Assembly (NCBI GenBank): GCA_032716605.1
Contig: CM064485.1
Location: forward strand, 28,609,558-28,673,557
DNA length: 64,000 nt
Direction of reading: 5' to 3'
DNA from: Paralithodes platypus
Taxonomy: Eukaryota > Arthropoda > Malacostraca > Decapoda > Lithodidae
The stretch's first letter is position 1; each line of letters starts with the position of its first letter. Position numbers and translations under genes: made by a program. Below the pieces are notes generated by a model. The model worked only from the letters and a program-made list of their open reading frames with translations. It ran no database searches and was not told the origin of the DNA. Shown here in pieces: positions 1-10,553 of this stretch.

Positions 1-47
1 GCAGATCCCTGTTGAACGTGCGCATGAGCGACCCTCTCTTGTTATCA
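1..47. repeat. Left inverted terminal repeat of DIRS A (inner 47 bp)
   Basis: Perfect inverted match to 7415-7461. The match runs to the first base of the window, so the repeat presumably continues upstream. Base 48 onward no longer matches, which fixes the inner boundary. Confidence 0.9.
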
Positions 48-551
48 TTTTTTCACGCGCCTCCATTGATTGAGTCCGCTTTTGTTGTGCTCCTTTAATT
101 CACCCTGTTTAGGTTCGTTTCGGCTTATCTGGCCTTCTTTTTTGTTAGACAGATGTTACGTGATCTAGGGCACACGTAAATGGGCTCCTAAGTGTGTATA
201 ATGGAGACGCGTGTGGAAATAGCCTACCGAAGGTACGGGGGCGCCTGGCGTTCCTCGTATATGTTTTTCATTCTTTCTCTTTTCATATTCTTTTTTCCTG
301 TTAGTCTGGGCATAGTTTAGCTAGTAGCTTATTTTAGCCTAGCTAGTTTTCTCATTCAGGAATTGCTATGCCCCTATGAGTTTTCATTTTTTCATAGCCT
401 AAGGTGTAACGTTGGTAAACAATCTGAGATTTCGATGGTGGCGGTGCTGTTTGTAGAGTTTGTGTCGGCCGCATTATTAGCGTTATTCCCGAGTCCCCCC
501 TTTCGAGCCTTCACTGTGTCTCAAGGACCTGGGCGACAGGTGGTTCGTGAT

Positions 552-743
552 AATCCAGGGGTACCCCACGGGGGCCCCTCCTTCACACCACAGGGTTTTT
601 CGCACCTGACACATTCTCTGCTCCCGGCTAGGCCACCCTTTTTCTCGCCAGTTTCATTTACTGGTTTATGTTTTCTCTTCCTGTTTCACCTCCATCCTTT
701 CATAGTCTTTTTGCCCAATCCAGGGGTACCCCAAGGGGGCCCC
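552..743. repeat. Two copies of a GGGGTACCCC-containing motif
   Basis: A block of about 26 bp with the palindrome GGGGTACCCC followed by a GGGGGCCCC run occurs near 552-577 and again near 717-742, about 165 bp apart, in the leader of DIRS A upstream of the gag-like region. Function unknown. Confidence 0.7.
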
Positions 744-1022
744 TGTTTGTGCGAAACCACCCTCCCTGCCACTTCTCCTCATGGGCTTTGCTCTATCTCT
801 GTGGGTTGGGTGGTTCCTGGGGGATGTGCCTCCTCTCCCCTGGTGTGTCTTCCTTGCCTCTCCCTTTACCGGTTGAGTTAGGATAAATTCAAGGAAGACA
901 CTGCTCAGCTTGATGGCCATCATCGCTTGGAGTTCATAAGGAGATGACGCATTTTTGTGGCCTTTTTTGGTATTTCCTAGACGCTCCTCTCGCTTTTTCG
1001 GCGCCGGACCATCTCGGCCGGT

Positions 1023-1165
1023 CCCGCAAATTTGCGGGAGCTCGATTCGGTCCTCTGGGACGTTTCGGCTCCCCGCAAATTTGCGGAGATCGCTGGGGGG
1101 TCCCTCAAAGATGCGGGAGAGTTGTGTCGGTACGGTTATGCCTCCATTGGCCCGCAAATTTGCGG
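1023..1165. repeat. Cluster of CCGCAAATTTGCGG palindromes
   Basis: The perfect 14-bp palindrome CCGCAAATTTGCGG occurs at 1024-1037, 1073-1086 and 1152-1165. A degenerate fourth copy lies at about 1102-1117. Start-to-start spacing is about 49, 30 and 49 bp. It sits in the leader of DIRS A before the gag-like frame. The arrangement resembles an array of binding sites for a dimeric protein, but no such protein is identified here. Confidence 0.85.
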
Positions 1166-1502
1166 TAATAGTTGGCTTTCACTGTTGACCTTTTTTATGT
1201 CATCTTGTTGCCTGTAACTATCTTGGTGTGTGCACTTTACTGGTGTTATAGGCCCTGCATGTACGATGTTGAGTGGTGGTTAACACTTTCTCCATCTTTG
1301 CAGGTTCTGCTAGTGCTCTTCCACCTCGCCCGCCCTACTCACCTACCTCTGTGCTCTCGGTTTAGGATGAGTACGGATACCTGTTTGCATGTGTGTTCCT
1401 GTTTCCCCATGCTCCTTCCCTGGTTCTTTTTGGACATTCTCTCCACTTACTCCTTCGACGTGCTGATTATGGTGTGTGTTCTTCCAGTGCAGGTAGGCTG
1501 CC

Positions 1503-4030
1503 TTGCTTCTGCCTTGCTTTCGCCTTGGTTGTAGCTCCCCGTGCTTGGAGAGCCACAAGTCCTCCTTGCGCCACTCGCACTGTGTGTCCTCTACGGCCTA
1601 CCTCCCTGCTCTGTGTGACCCGTGTCTGGCCCTGGTGGATGTAGTGCACCATAGCCCTGGTTCCTCAGCGGCGGCAGTGGCCTCTGCTTCCCTTCCGTCG
1701 GTGTGGGCGATAGTCTCCCGCCACATTAGGACTGTGGGCCACCGTTCCACGGCCTTTGTTGCCGACCGGATCCGCGTCGCCCTGGGTATCCCTGACCCGA
1801 CTGAAGGCCGTTCACCTGGCCCTCTCCCTGCTCGGGCCCTCTCCCCTGGGTCCCGCAGCCGGTCGTCACATCGTCGGGGGGATCCCCAGCTCCGTCCACG
1901 CTCTCGCTCGCCTCGTCGCCCGTCCTCTACTGCCCCTCGTCGTCCTCCTGATCGCCTTGACGACGCCCATCGCCCTCGTCATGGTTCTCGCCCTGAGGTC
2001 GGGGTTAGCGGCTCTGCCCCTGTGCGCCCTCCCCTGGCCTCTCCGGATAGGGGCTCTACTCCCTTCCGCCCGCTTCCCCAGCCCAGACGACTTCCTCTTA
2101 CGTTGTCCTCTCCGCGCGCGGTTGTTCATGCTGTAGCTGGCCCTCTGCTCCCTCCTCCTACACTGTCCAGGAGGGTCCGCCAGGATGTAGTTGCTTCTCC
2201 TACTTCACCTGCTTCGGTGCCTATTCTTCCTTCACGGTCTCGTCCCACGGTGGAGGTCCCTCCCTCCTCCGCCTCGGTGTCGGGCCGCCCTGTTATCTCA
2301 GCCCCGGGGATCATTGCTCTGTTTCCCCCCGCGGCTCCTTCTGACCTCCTTTCACCCGGCCAGCCTTCCCACTCCCGTCGTCCTGCTCCTCCTTCTTCTC
2401 TCCCTGACCTTCACTTACCGTCTCGCCAGGGGGGTACCCCTCCTCTTGGCTCGGTGGGGTTTAGCGAGGTTTCGGGGTCCCTTTCTCAGGGGCTGCCGTG
2501 TCGCTGGAAGAGGGGGATGGTGCTGTTTCCCCTTCGGGCGTTCGTGGTCGGGGACGAGTCCCTCAGCGGCGACACAACCGTCGTCGCTCGCCTTCCTTGG
2601 GCCGCGACGCTGCTGGTTCATGTCGTGGGTCTCGCTCCCGCTCACGCTCGCCCCTGCGGGCCGACCAATCTTGGGGGTGGTCGCCTCTCTCGGATCGATT
2701 GTCGGCTATGCAGGGCTGGGTTGTGTCACGCGTCGACGGGCGCTTGGAGTCGATGCAAGACTCCCTCTTTTCGCGCTTCTTGGCGGTGACACACCCTCAG
2801 CGCCTCACCCTACCTACCCCTGCTCCGGTCCCCCTCCCTTCTGCAGGCCTACGCTCTGGTCAGACTTTGGCCGCTGGGACATCCTTCAGGATGTTCAGTC
2901 CCTGGCTGTGTTGACGGGACTGTCCTCCTATGGGACGGGTTTGTGCGACGACGGTACGCCTGGCTTCGCCATCTTGCTCGATCACCCTCTCCCATTGGGG
3001 GCCTGGTTTGCTGAGGCCTTCGACTTCGCCGACCGTTCCGTCGCCGGCTCTCCTTCAGTCCCTCCCCCGGAGTCATCACTGCTTTTGCCTCCTCTTGTGT
3101 CTGTCGGCGGGTTGGACGGCGCGTTCTGCTCCTGGTTAAGCGCGCCCGTTCTTGAACTTTGTTCTATTGCTACCCCTTTCTTCTCTCACCAAGATCAGTC
3201 CTCTGTCGACAAGGTTTTTCCCTTGCGATGGTGGGTGCCGAACTTATTCTCTTGTCTTTTAGGTTCCCTCCAGACTTCTGTTCACCACCTGCGGCTTATC
3301 GCAGCGTCTGTACCAGGCGATCTTCGCGAGGGTTTGGGCCGCGTTCGGCGGATCCACCTTCGGCTCGCGGTGTCTTTGGTTCCCGAGCTGAAGGCGGTTT
3401 TGTGCGTGGCAACTCGGCAACGCCGGACGGTACGGTCCTGCCGGACAGCCCCCTTGGATGTTCGTCAGGGTTTGTTGTACTCTGCGCTATATACGTCGGC
3501 GCTTTTTTGCGCAGGATGCTTGGGGAAGCTACGCTTCTCTATCGGCGGACCCTGCTTGCGACACGCAACGACGCGCTGTGTCGCGAGCGGGGTCTTCTCA
3601 GTCCCGTCCTTCTGCCGATCCTCTTCACGGGTGCTGCTGCTCGTGCTGCCGCCATGCACGGGCGCAGGACAGGGACGTTACAGGCCAGTGCGTCAGTTCC
3701 GCCTCGCACTTCTGTTCTTGCCCCCTTTTCATCCCCGCCGTGTCGGGGCTGGCCAGCCTTCCACTTCCGGCCGCCCTTCGCCGGGGTCAGCCCCGCGACA
3801 GCCAGGGGTTGGGGTGGCCCGCCCTTTTCGACGAAGTTGGGGGGGGGTAGAGGAGGTCAACGTGGCGCTCATGACCGCAAGGACCATACCGGGGGTACCT
3901 CCACGTCAAAACACTGTGTAGGTTCTCCGGGTCGGTCTCCTTGTTCTCCTTCTCGCCTAGCCGCCCGGGTCGCTTCCCTCCTCTCGGGCGCTCCCACAGG
4001 TTGTTTTCGCCCTTGCGCCCCTCGCTAGCC
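1503..4030 (+). pseudogene. Gag-like region of DIRS A, frameshifted
   Basis: No single frame is open across the region. One frame (1503 to about 2490) encodes a Ser/Arg/Pro-rich stretch with SRSRS and RSRSPRR motifs. A second frame (about 2490-2914) continues with another SR-rich run followed by a short helical segment (SDRLSAMQGWVVSRVDGRLE). That segment aligns in position and style with the predicted coiled segment of the DIRS B gag. Other long open frames here (for example 2191-3921) look like composition effects of the GC-rich sequence. A DIRS gag packages element RNA; that role is inferred from position before pol and basic SR-rich character, not from a recognised domain. The frame switch near 2490 and later stops make it non-functional as read. 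Confidence 0.5.
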
Positions 4031-4059
4031 GCGAGGGACGTTGGGGGCGGCAGATTGCG

Positions 4060-5080
4060 CGGAGGGGTCTAACCTGGAGGTGGATGTCCAGACCCCCACT
4101 CCGCTCTTGTCACCGACGCCGGCCCATCTCTTCAGGGGTGGCCCACGTGTTCACGTCCATGCACGAGCAGGGAATCGTCGAGGGGGTTGACCGCCGGTCA
4201 CCCGGTTTTCCTCTCCCGTGTATTTCTGGTACCGAAGTAGAACTGCGACGCGATGTGACCGGTGGTGGCTCTGTCGGCCCTCACCGGGCGCATCGTGCAC
4301 CCACGGTTTCAGATGCTGCCGGTACCCCAGGTACGCCTGGCCCTGTGCCCTCTGTCGTGGGTAGTGTCGCTGGCCCTCCAGGATGCGTTTTGGCTCGTTC
4401 CTCTGCATCCTCGATTCCAGCGATTCTTGGCCGTTAGGACTTCCGATCGTGTGTTCCTGTTCGACAGACTTCCCTTCGGTCTCCACATCGCGCTGCGGAT
4501 CTTCTCCGCACTGGTGGGGCAGGCTCTGGGTTCTCTCCTCAGGAGCGGGCTCCAGATACTGTTTTCCTTGGCCGATTGGTTGATAGTTTCCGAAGCCCTA
4601 GGACTGTGCGTACGCGACACCCTCACAGTCGTTCGCCCCGTCGCACAGTTAGGGTTCCCCATCGATGTTCCCAAGTCACGCTTGACCCCGTCGCGTGTCG
4701 TGCCATGGGTCGGTCTCGCATGGGATTTGTCCAGCGCTACGGTGACCCAGGGTCTGCCGGACGCGGTGCACCTTCGGCGGAAGGTCTTCGCCGTGTTGCG
4801 CTTGGTCTCCCTCCCGGGGTGGCTCTGGGACTCGTTAGTGGGTTCGCTGAATTGGGCCGCTCTGCCCATTCCCTTAGGGAGCCTCAGGCTACGCCGCCTA
4901 CTCCTCATGGGCACCGCGGTGTTTCCGTTGACCCCTATGGATCGGCTCCTGCCGCTCCCGCGTACCATTCGCAGACACTTCGGACACTGGGTTGTTCGGG
5001 GCACGCTCTCTGCGGCTGTGCCCTGGACCGCCCCCCCGCCGATGATCTGGGTAGACACAGATGCGTCAAGCGAGGTAGGG
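4060..5080 (+). pseudogene. DIRS A reverse transcriptase, inactivated
   Basis: The reading frame matches the RT of DIRS B along its length: QVRLALCPL, QDAFWLVPLHPRFQRFLAV, RLPFGL, and SLNWAALPIPLGSLRLRRL. RT copies element RNA to DNA. Key damage is visible. The motif that reads YLDDW in DIRS B is SLADW here, so Tyr and the first catalytic Asp are lost. The LDLKDAY motif of B is LALQDAF here, losing the first Asp. Upstream of 4262 there is a frame change and two in-frame stops around the VFLVPK motif. The C-terminal end runs directly into RNase H at the VDTDAS motif near 5050. I call it a dead RT by comparison within this window. Confidence 0.85.
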
Positions 5081-5645
5081 TGAGGTTACCAATCAAACCT
5101 GGGCCGTCAACTTCCCGGCAGATGGGTGGGACTCACGCCCCTTACCCGTCTATGCCCTCGAACTGTTGGTTCCTTTGTTCTTCCTGAGGCACCATGCGCT
5201 GGCCCTTCGGGGAAAGTCGGTGGCCTTCGGGATGGACACTCAGACAGCTGTCCCCTGTTTCCTAAAGTGGGGGTCCTCCAGGTCATTGACTCTCTTGGGG
5301 ATCTCGGTGAAGTTGTTCTTCCTCGCGGACCGACACACCTTCTCCCTGCATGCCTCCTCCATGCCCGGGACTGCCACCCTGTGGGCGGACGCCCTGTCGA
5401 GAAGACAGGGCGTTCTTGTAGAATGGGCAATGCAACGGACTGTGTTCGACGACCTCGCGGCTTCCTGGGGTGTTCCGGAGGTCGACTTGTTCGCATCGGA
5501 GGTGCCGCGCCAGTTGCCTCGGTACCTCTCCCTCCGGCCCCGCACTCCGGAGGGGGGTCCGGACGCTTTCATGGTAGACTGGAACAGGTGGCGGTCGATA
5601 TACATAAATTCTGCCACCAGACGCACTGTTGATGTGCAACGTCCT
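5045..5645 (+). pseudogene. DIRS A RNase H domain, frameshifted
   Basis: RNase H signatures are present in order: WVDTDASSE (first Asp), then after a stop at about 5081 and a frame change, VPLFFLRHHAL, FGMDTQTAV (Asp), and LWADALSRR (final Asp motif typical of retroelement RNase H). The frame open from 5166 extends through VDLFASE, LPRYLSL and GGPDAFMVDWNRW, the conserved spacer that follows RNase H in DIRS proteins. RNase H removes the RNA strand during reverse transcription. At least one frameshift separates the first Asp from the rest, so the domain is broken. Confidence 0.8.
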
Positions 5646-5689
5646 CGCGAGGCTGCGGCTGTACCGCGGCAGCGTCTGGCTACTCGCGC

Positions 5690-6802
5690 CTCTGTGGCCG
5701 GCACGGGCTTGGTACGCCCAGTTGACGCGGTGGTGCCCGAGTCCGGTCCCTCTACCTGTCTCCGACTTCCACTTGCGCTAGGTTGGGGCCCTTGCGGACC
5801 TCGTTGGCCTTCGCATCGTGGATGTTCATGTGGCACGGTGGCTCCCAGTCCACGGACGGGACCTGCCTGACTTCCTGAAGCGTTCCTGGCCGACTTCTCC
5901 TTGGGGGACTTACGGGTCCCGCTGGAGGTCTTTTACTAGGTGGATACAGGACACTCGCCAGACAGTTGGCTCTCCTTCCCTCGTCCTCCACTCCTTGTTT
6001 CACCTCTTCCGTACACGTCACTTTCACGTCGACGCTATACGTAACCACTTGTCTGCCGTCCGGGGGGTCTTTGAGTCCGTCGCTGGGCTGGTCGTTCCGC
6101 CGCAGGAGCTGGATTCCTTCATGCCGGCTGCCTTCCGGGAACGACCGCCTCCGCGCCAGGTCCCTCCAGTGGGATCTGGGGCGGGCTCTGGACCTTCTGG
6201 CTTCACCCACGTATACACGGGCCGCTACACCGGTTCCGTTGCTCGGGCGTACACTCTTCCTTGTCGCTCTGGCCACTGGGGATCGGGTGTCTGCACTAGC
6301 GGCATTGTCACGGCCCCAGGACTGCGTGCGATTCTCCCCGTCCTTGCATGGCGTCACGTTTGCCTCCTCCCCTCCTTTTGTTGCCACGAATGAGAGGGAG
6401 ACCCACGTTTTCCAGCCTTTCACCGTCCAGGCTTTACAGCGTGGGCATACTCGCCATGTGTTGTGCCCGGTGTCAGCCTTGCACTCCTCTGTTGCGTCTG
6501 TGGCGCCGCCTTCGGGTACTGCTGTGTGGGTGTCTCCTCGGACAGGTGGGAGGCTCTCGCAGGTGCAGATGGGACGCCGCATTTGTCGGACCATTCGTGC
6601 CAGTAACCCTGTTTGTAGGGGTTCTGCGCACGATGTGCGATCCTTTGCTGCCTCCTTCCGGTTCCTGCAAAGTCGATCCTTACCTGACATCGCCTCAGCG
6701 GTTTTGTGGTCTTCTACCAATTTCTTCATCTCCTCCTACCTCTCCATGTCCGGTGTTCGACCCCCTCGGCCGGTGATGGCTCTCGGGGGTCGTGTTTCCT
6801 AG
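5690..6802 (+). pseudogene. DIRS A tyrosine recombinase (catalytic tetrad intact, one frameshift)
   Basis: This enzyme inserts the circular DNA copy of a DIRS element by site-specific recombination. The N-terminal half (about 5818-6160: VDVHVARWLPVHG, RWRSFTRWIQDT, NHLSAVRGVF) is a core-binding-like helical domain. A frameshift near 6158-6170 leads into the catalytic half in the frame that ends at the TAG at 6800-6802. There I see all four catalytic residues: Arg in GDRVSALAAL (6284-6286), His and Arg in the HxxR box AHDVR (6629-6631 and 6638-6640), and the nucleophile Tyr in FFISSYLS (6737-6739). The homologue in DIRS B has the same first-Arg motif (GHRVSELAAM). The catalytic domain is better preserved than the RT of the same element. 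Confidence 0.85.
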
Positions 6803-6870
6803 TGCTCTGGCGAAGATACCTGGTCTTCCCCCCTTGTCCCTCGTTCTTTTACTTTGTTTTATTTGACAAA

Positions 6871-6883
6871 GGGGGGGGGGGGG
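6871..6883 (+). repeat. Poly-G tract after the DIRS A recombinase
   Basis: Thirteen consecutive G follow a TTTGACAAA sequence just 3' of the recombinase gene. DIRS C has homologous runs (as C on the + strand) at 57239-57250 and 57814-57826, also next to a TTTGTC-like sequence, so the run is a family trait rather than chance. Confidence 0.8.
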
Positions 6884-7245
6884 AGTACGGGTTTGCAACA
6901 CTTGATTGCAAGTTTGGGATTATGTATTGTTACAGTACATAAGTGTTTTTGCCACATTGACAATTGTGTTTTGTTATTGTGTTCAATGTTTTTGTTGGTT
7001 TTGGAAGAAAAGGGATTTTGGGTACAGTACCTTTTTGGTTTAAGACAAGTCTATGTTTTTGCATTACTATGAATGACGGGTACGTGTTAAAACTGTTCTT
7101 TTTAGCTACTCCTCAGTTTTTCACTCTTTTATTAAACTCTCTTGTTTAAATTGTGTCTTTGTCATTCATAATTTTGTTTTATGCATTGTTTTTTTTTTGG
7201 TATGTTGGGCTTGGATGTCCTCCTCCTATTTGTTATGCAGCCTTG

Positions 7246-7352
7246 ACGTTGGATTTGCCAAGACTACTAACAAATTGGGAGGTTTGACGTACCTCCCAAC
7301 CTACCAAATAGGAAAACCTACTATTTGGTAGTAGTCTTGGAAAATCCAACGT
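7246..7352. repeat. ICR of DIRS A: three-stem palindrome
   Basis: An outer stem of 24 bp (7246-7269 with 7329-7352, one mismatch) encloses two smaller hairpins: 7275-7283 with 7291-7299, and 7301-7311 with 7321-7331 (11 bp perfect). The second hairpin overlaps the start of the outer right arm by three bases. Bases 7274-7352 are repeated exactly inverted at 7687-7765. Position before the right terminal repeat and complementarity to the right end match the internal complementary region of DIRS elements, which is thought to align the ends during circle formation. Confidence 0.85.
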
Positions 7353-7765
7353 ACATAATACCCTCCCTCACGCCGGACCCCTGCCCATCCGCGTTCTTCT
7401 GCTGACGTGAGATGTGATAACAAGAGAGGGTCGCTCATGCGCACGTTCAACAGGGATCTGCACATGACGGAACACGGGATGGGCCTTAAGCGGTAACTAA
7501 GGTAAACCCCTTTTTCTTCTCTTCTATGCTTTTTTCACCTTCGGTGGTAGTTTTGGTTAATGTACAACGTCTCCTAGAGCAAGATAAGGAGTAGACTCTA
7601 GACGTTTTATTTTTTAACCGCGGTTGGAATGACGACATAGCAGTCAAAATAGACAAGTCGTCATTGCAATTAGGCTAATAGCCTTGACGTTGGATTTTCC
7701 AAGACTACTACCAAATAGTAGGTTTTCCTATTTGGTAGGTTGGGAGGTACGTCAAACCTCCCAAT
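7353..7765. repeat. Right terminal repeat of DIRS A
   Basis: Contains 7415-7461, the exact inverse of bases 1-47, and ends with 7687-7765, the exact inverse of 7274-7352. The 334 bp between the two 79-bp arms is non-coding. I see no gene in it. Confidence 0.8.
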
Positions 7766-8400
7766 ATGTTACCAAGTATATAAGTATATCAGTCTTAGTG
7801 CGTAATTAAGACTAGGCTATACCTGGCTAAAAAAATTACCGAGTAATTCTATCTAGTGATACCGGGTAATAATTGACTGGACTATTTCTTACATAAGCGG
7901 CAACTGTAGTTTATTTAAAATTAAACGGTACAAGGCTAGATCCTATTTTGCCCAATTTAAGTAGGCCTAATAATTCCAGTATTATTTCCATCTCACTATG
8001 CAACATTGACTCCTTGGTATTATTCACAGGTTTATGTGAGGTGCTGCTTTACCAGAGGAGAATCTTTACAACGATTAGAACGATCTCTTCCGGCCAAGTG
8101 ATAACCACGGGAAGAGCTGAGCAGTGTTCCGGGTACGAGGGTGTGGTGGACCTTGCCACCCTCTCCCCTGTTGTTCCCTTCGCTCGGCTAAAAAACCTAT
8201 ATTTTTAAGGCGAGTTCATTTTACAAAACACTAGACGTTTTCGGTTCCCCGGCTAAGTGTAATCTCACTAACTATATATTTTAATTAATTTCCAGGGAAC
8301 AAGTACAATTTTTCTTCCCTTTTTTAAAAATTCCCATTTTTTCTTCTCTTCCCTTTCTTCAGGGTCTGTATGCATTCGCACCTGGAGAAGATTTATAAGG
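7766..8400. other. Non-coding stretch between DIRS A and B
   Basis: AT-rich, without a convincing gene. It may be the leader or truncated left terminal repeat of DIRS B, but no inverse of the B right repeat (14405-14730) was found here, so the left end of B is undefined. Confidence 0.4.
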
Positions 8401-8479
8401 GGTGTTCTCAGGAGGATTCCTCAACCTGGAGGACCAAAACTCCTTCATAGGGTTTCCCTCCCCGGGTCCCACAACAGCC

Positions 8480-8811
8480 AAGATGGACAGGATCATCATG
8501 CAAGACATCGATCCCCCAGTGGATATTAACATTTGCTCTTACAAGAGTTGTACCACGTTAGCCCTCACGGCGCATACACTCTGCATCTTTCACATGTTAA
8601 TAGGACCAGTGCTATGTGGAACCCTAAGGTGTGTGAGAAGTGTAGTTATTACGTGACAATGTACCACGACCCAAAAACATTTCTATCCTCGGTCACATGC
8701 AAACAAGTGTTATTATCTGTGTGGGGTTCTGTAAAGTCTTACATTTCAGGTACCCTTAAAAAATCTCCGGGTATTGTTGATGTAAAGTATGTAAGCTTTT
8801 TAGAAATATAA
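8480..8811 (+). pseudogene. DIRS B Cys-rich N-terminal gag fragment
   Basis: Two overlapping frames together show a small Cys/His-rich module: CSYKSC, then a His, then a frame change near 8600, then MWNPKVCEKCSYYV. The spacing suggests a zinc-binding gag N-terminus, but I do not recognise a named family. It ends with a TAA at about 8809-8811, shortly before the next gag fragment starts at 8854. Confidence 0.4.
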
Positions 8812-8853
8812 TTTTCTAGAACTTCTAGATCTACCCCACCTTCTGAAAAGAAA

Positions 8854-10439
8854 ATGTCTGGATCTAGCAGGAAAAGACATAGGTCGGTCAGCTCAGAGTC
8901 TTCTAGTAAAAAACAGAAGAAAGCGAGCAAATCTCAAACTAAAAGGCAACCTTCTAGTTCCCAAACTTCTCCGGCTCTCAGTCATGATTCCAAAGTCTTG
9001 CATTCTACACCACATCTACCCAGTCCTTTGACATTGTCTAATGTGGTCAGTCACTCTGTTAATCCTGTTACATCTAAACATAAATTACCTGTCTCATCTA
9101 CTTCTTTGACTGATCCAAGTTCTGAGGATGTCAGTCCCCCTCCACTTTCCCTAGTACAGTTGGCTGATACTATTGAACAGCAATTTGAATCAACCCCGTT
9201 GCTTGCTCCACCTACATTAATTCACCCTCAACTGATTCAGGTGAATATTGAAGCTGAAGTGCATAAACCCATAGACTACTCACCTGTTCAGCCTTCTTCG
9301 GACTTACCTGTTCGTTTAGATCCTTCTCTGGCAGCTCCAGACATTTTTGGTTACAGTACGGTTGGGGCAAAGCGGGAAGAAGTGCTTCTTAAAGATACTC
9401 CAGAACCTTTGGACATAAACGATGCTATTGTAGAGTGTTATGATTTGGAGACCGGTGACCATATTGAGGAGGGTTGGAGTGAGAATTGAGTCCCATCTTG
9501 GTTCTTCATTAGAACAAAGTGAAGAAGAGTTTCATCATTCTGATATAGTTCCTACTCCGAGCCCGCCTGGTGGCTCATTTTGTGAACTTCAGGTATTTCT
9601 TAAATCTATGCAAGAAGAGTTGATGGACAAATTTGAACAGAAATTTGTGTCTTTAGATAAGGCTATCCTAGATCTCCAAGGTAGGTATCTTGCTCCATCT
9701 ATGGTACAGCCTACCATACCAGATGCAGTTCCACTGGCTCATGTACCTGTCCAGCCCAAACAACCTGCTCATGAAATAACAATCCCTCCTTCATCCTACA
9801 CTCAGGCTAGTCTTCAGGCTTCTGGTATTCCTAGTAAATTTTTTCTGTCACATATTCAACCCCCACCCATTGAGCAGGAACCTGAAATGAACAAGAAGCC
9901 TCTTCCTCTACTATTTGGTGAATCTCGATACTGGAAACAATTACCAGTGGTAACACCTGCTAATGCTGACACAGGTCATCCAGATTTGGTGCCAGTACCA
10001 AATGAGTGGATTATTGAAATGGACGAGCTTAGGCATCTACGTGCAAAAGATGCACAAGGCCGATTGCTGAATGTAATCATAAATCCCTTCCCATCTCTGT
10101 AGGATGCTAAGTACTTTACTTACACACAGATCCCCACGGTGCCTTCGGGTAAGCGCTTCAAACCATGGTCTGATTTGAATAAGGCGGATGGACATAATGC
10201 CATTAAATCTCTCTAATCTCTCAAAATCCGTAGGTTGCTCCACGAAAATGTTTGAGAATAAAATTCCTATGTTAGAGGTTTCTACTCTGGGTTATGGTCC
10301 ATGGGCTGAATGGGTGACTGAGGAAGAGAAATTTGCTTTGTCTTGTGGGGATGCTGCCCCCCATAAACTTCCATTGGAGGATCACCAGTTTGCTACTATG
10401 TATGTATACAACTCCGACTCTATACCCCCGGAGTTCTAG
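8854..10439 (+). pseudogene. DIRS B gag-like fragments
   Basis: The ATG at 8854 opens a Lys/Ser/Arg-rich N-terminus (SGSSRKRHRSVSSESSSKKQ), then a Pro/Ser-rich linker. Near 9440-9490 the frame changes; the new frame continues to 10102 and includes a coiled-coil-like segment (LKSMQEELMDKFEQKFVSLD). A further frame (10188-10439) carries a folded-looking stretch (GYGPWAEWVTEEEKFALSCG). The content is typical of DIRS gag: basic, low-complexity N-terminus, short coil, then a globular part. Several frameshifts or stops make it non-functional. No enzymatic motif is present. Confidence 0.55.
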
Positions 10440-10553
10440 GAATATCTCAGAGGTCCAAAAATAGTTTGTAAGTCAACAAATGACCCCCTGATTTGTACAC
10501 CTACTCCTACACTGATTGACAAAGATTTTAGACTGCGTCAAAGAGCCCATAGG

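Larger units (their letters stand above)
1..7765 (+). mobile_element. DIRS-type retrotransposon A (GC-rich, 5' end cut by window edge)
   Basis: The element order is gag-like region, reverse transcriptase, RNase H, tyrosine recombinase, then terminal repeats, which is the DIRS order. Bases 1-47 are a perfect reverse complement of 7415-7461, so the window opens inside the left inverted terminal repeat. A 79-bp block at 7274-7352 is repeated perfectly in inverted form at 7687-7765. This matches the internal complementary region (ICR) plus right terminus of DIRS elements. No direct target duplication is expected for this group. The element is visibly GC-richer than its surroundings. Coding parts carry stops and frameshifts, so it is not autonomous as read. 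Assignment to DIRS is firm from protein order and repeat topology; the exact left end lies upstream of the window. Confidence 0.9.

Noticed and set aside
2191..3921. 576-codon open frame in DIRS A
   Set aside because: Leu/Pro/Arg-rich product typical of GC-rich frame shadows; another frame carries the SR-rich gag-like sequence.
7246..7352. Parvovirus-like terminal hairpin, because of the T shape
   Set aside because: Position, inverted terminal partner and neighbouring DIRS genes explain it as a DIRS ICR; no parvovirus-type gene is present.
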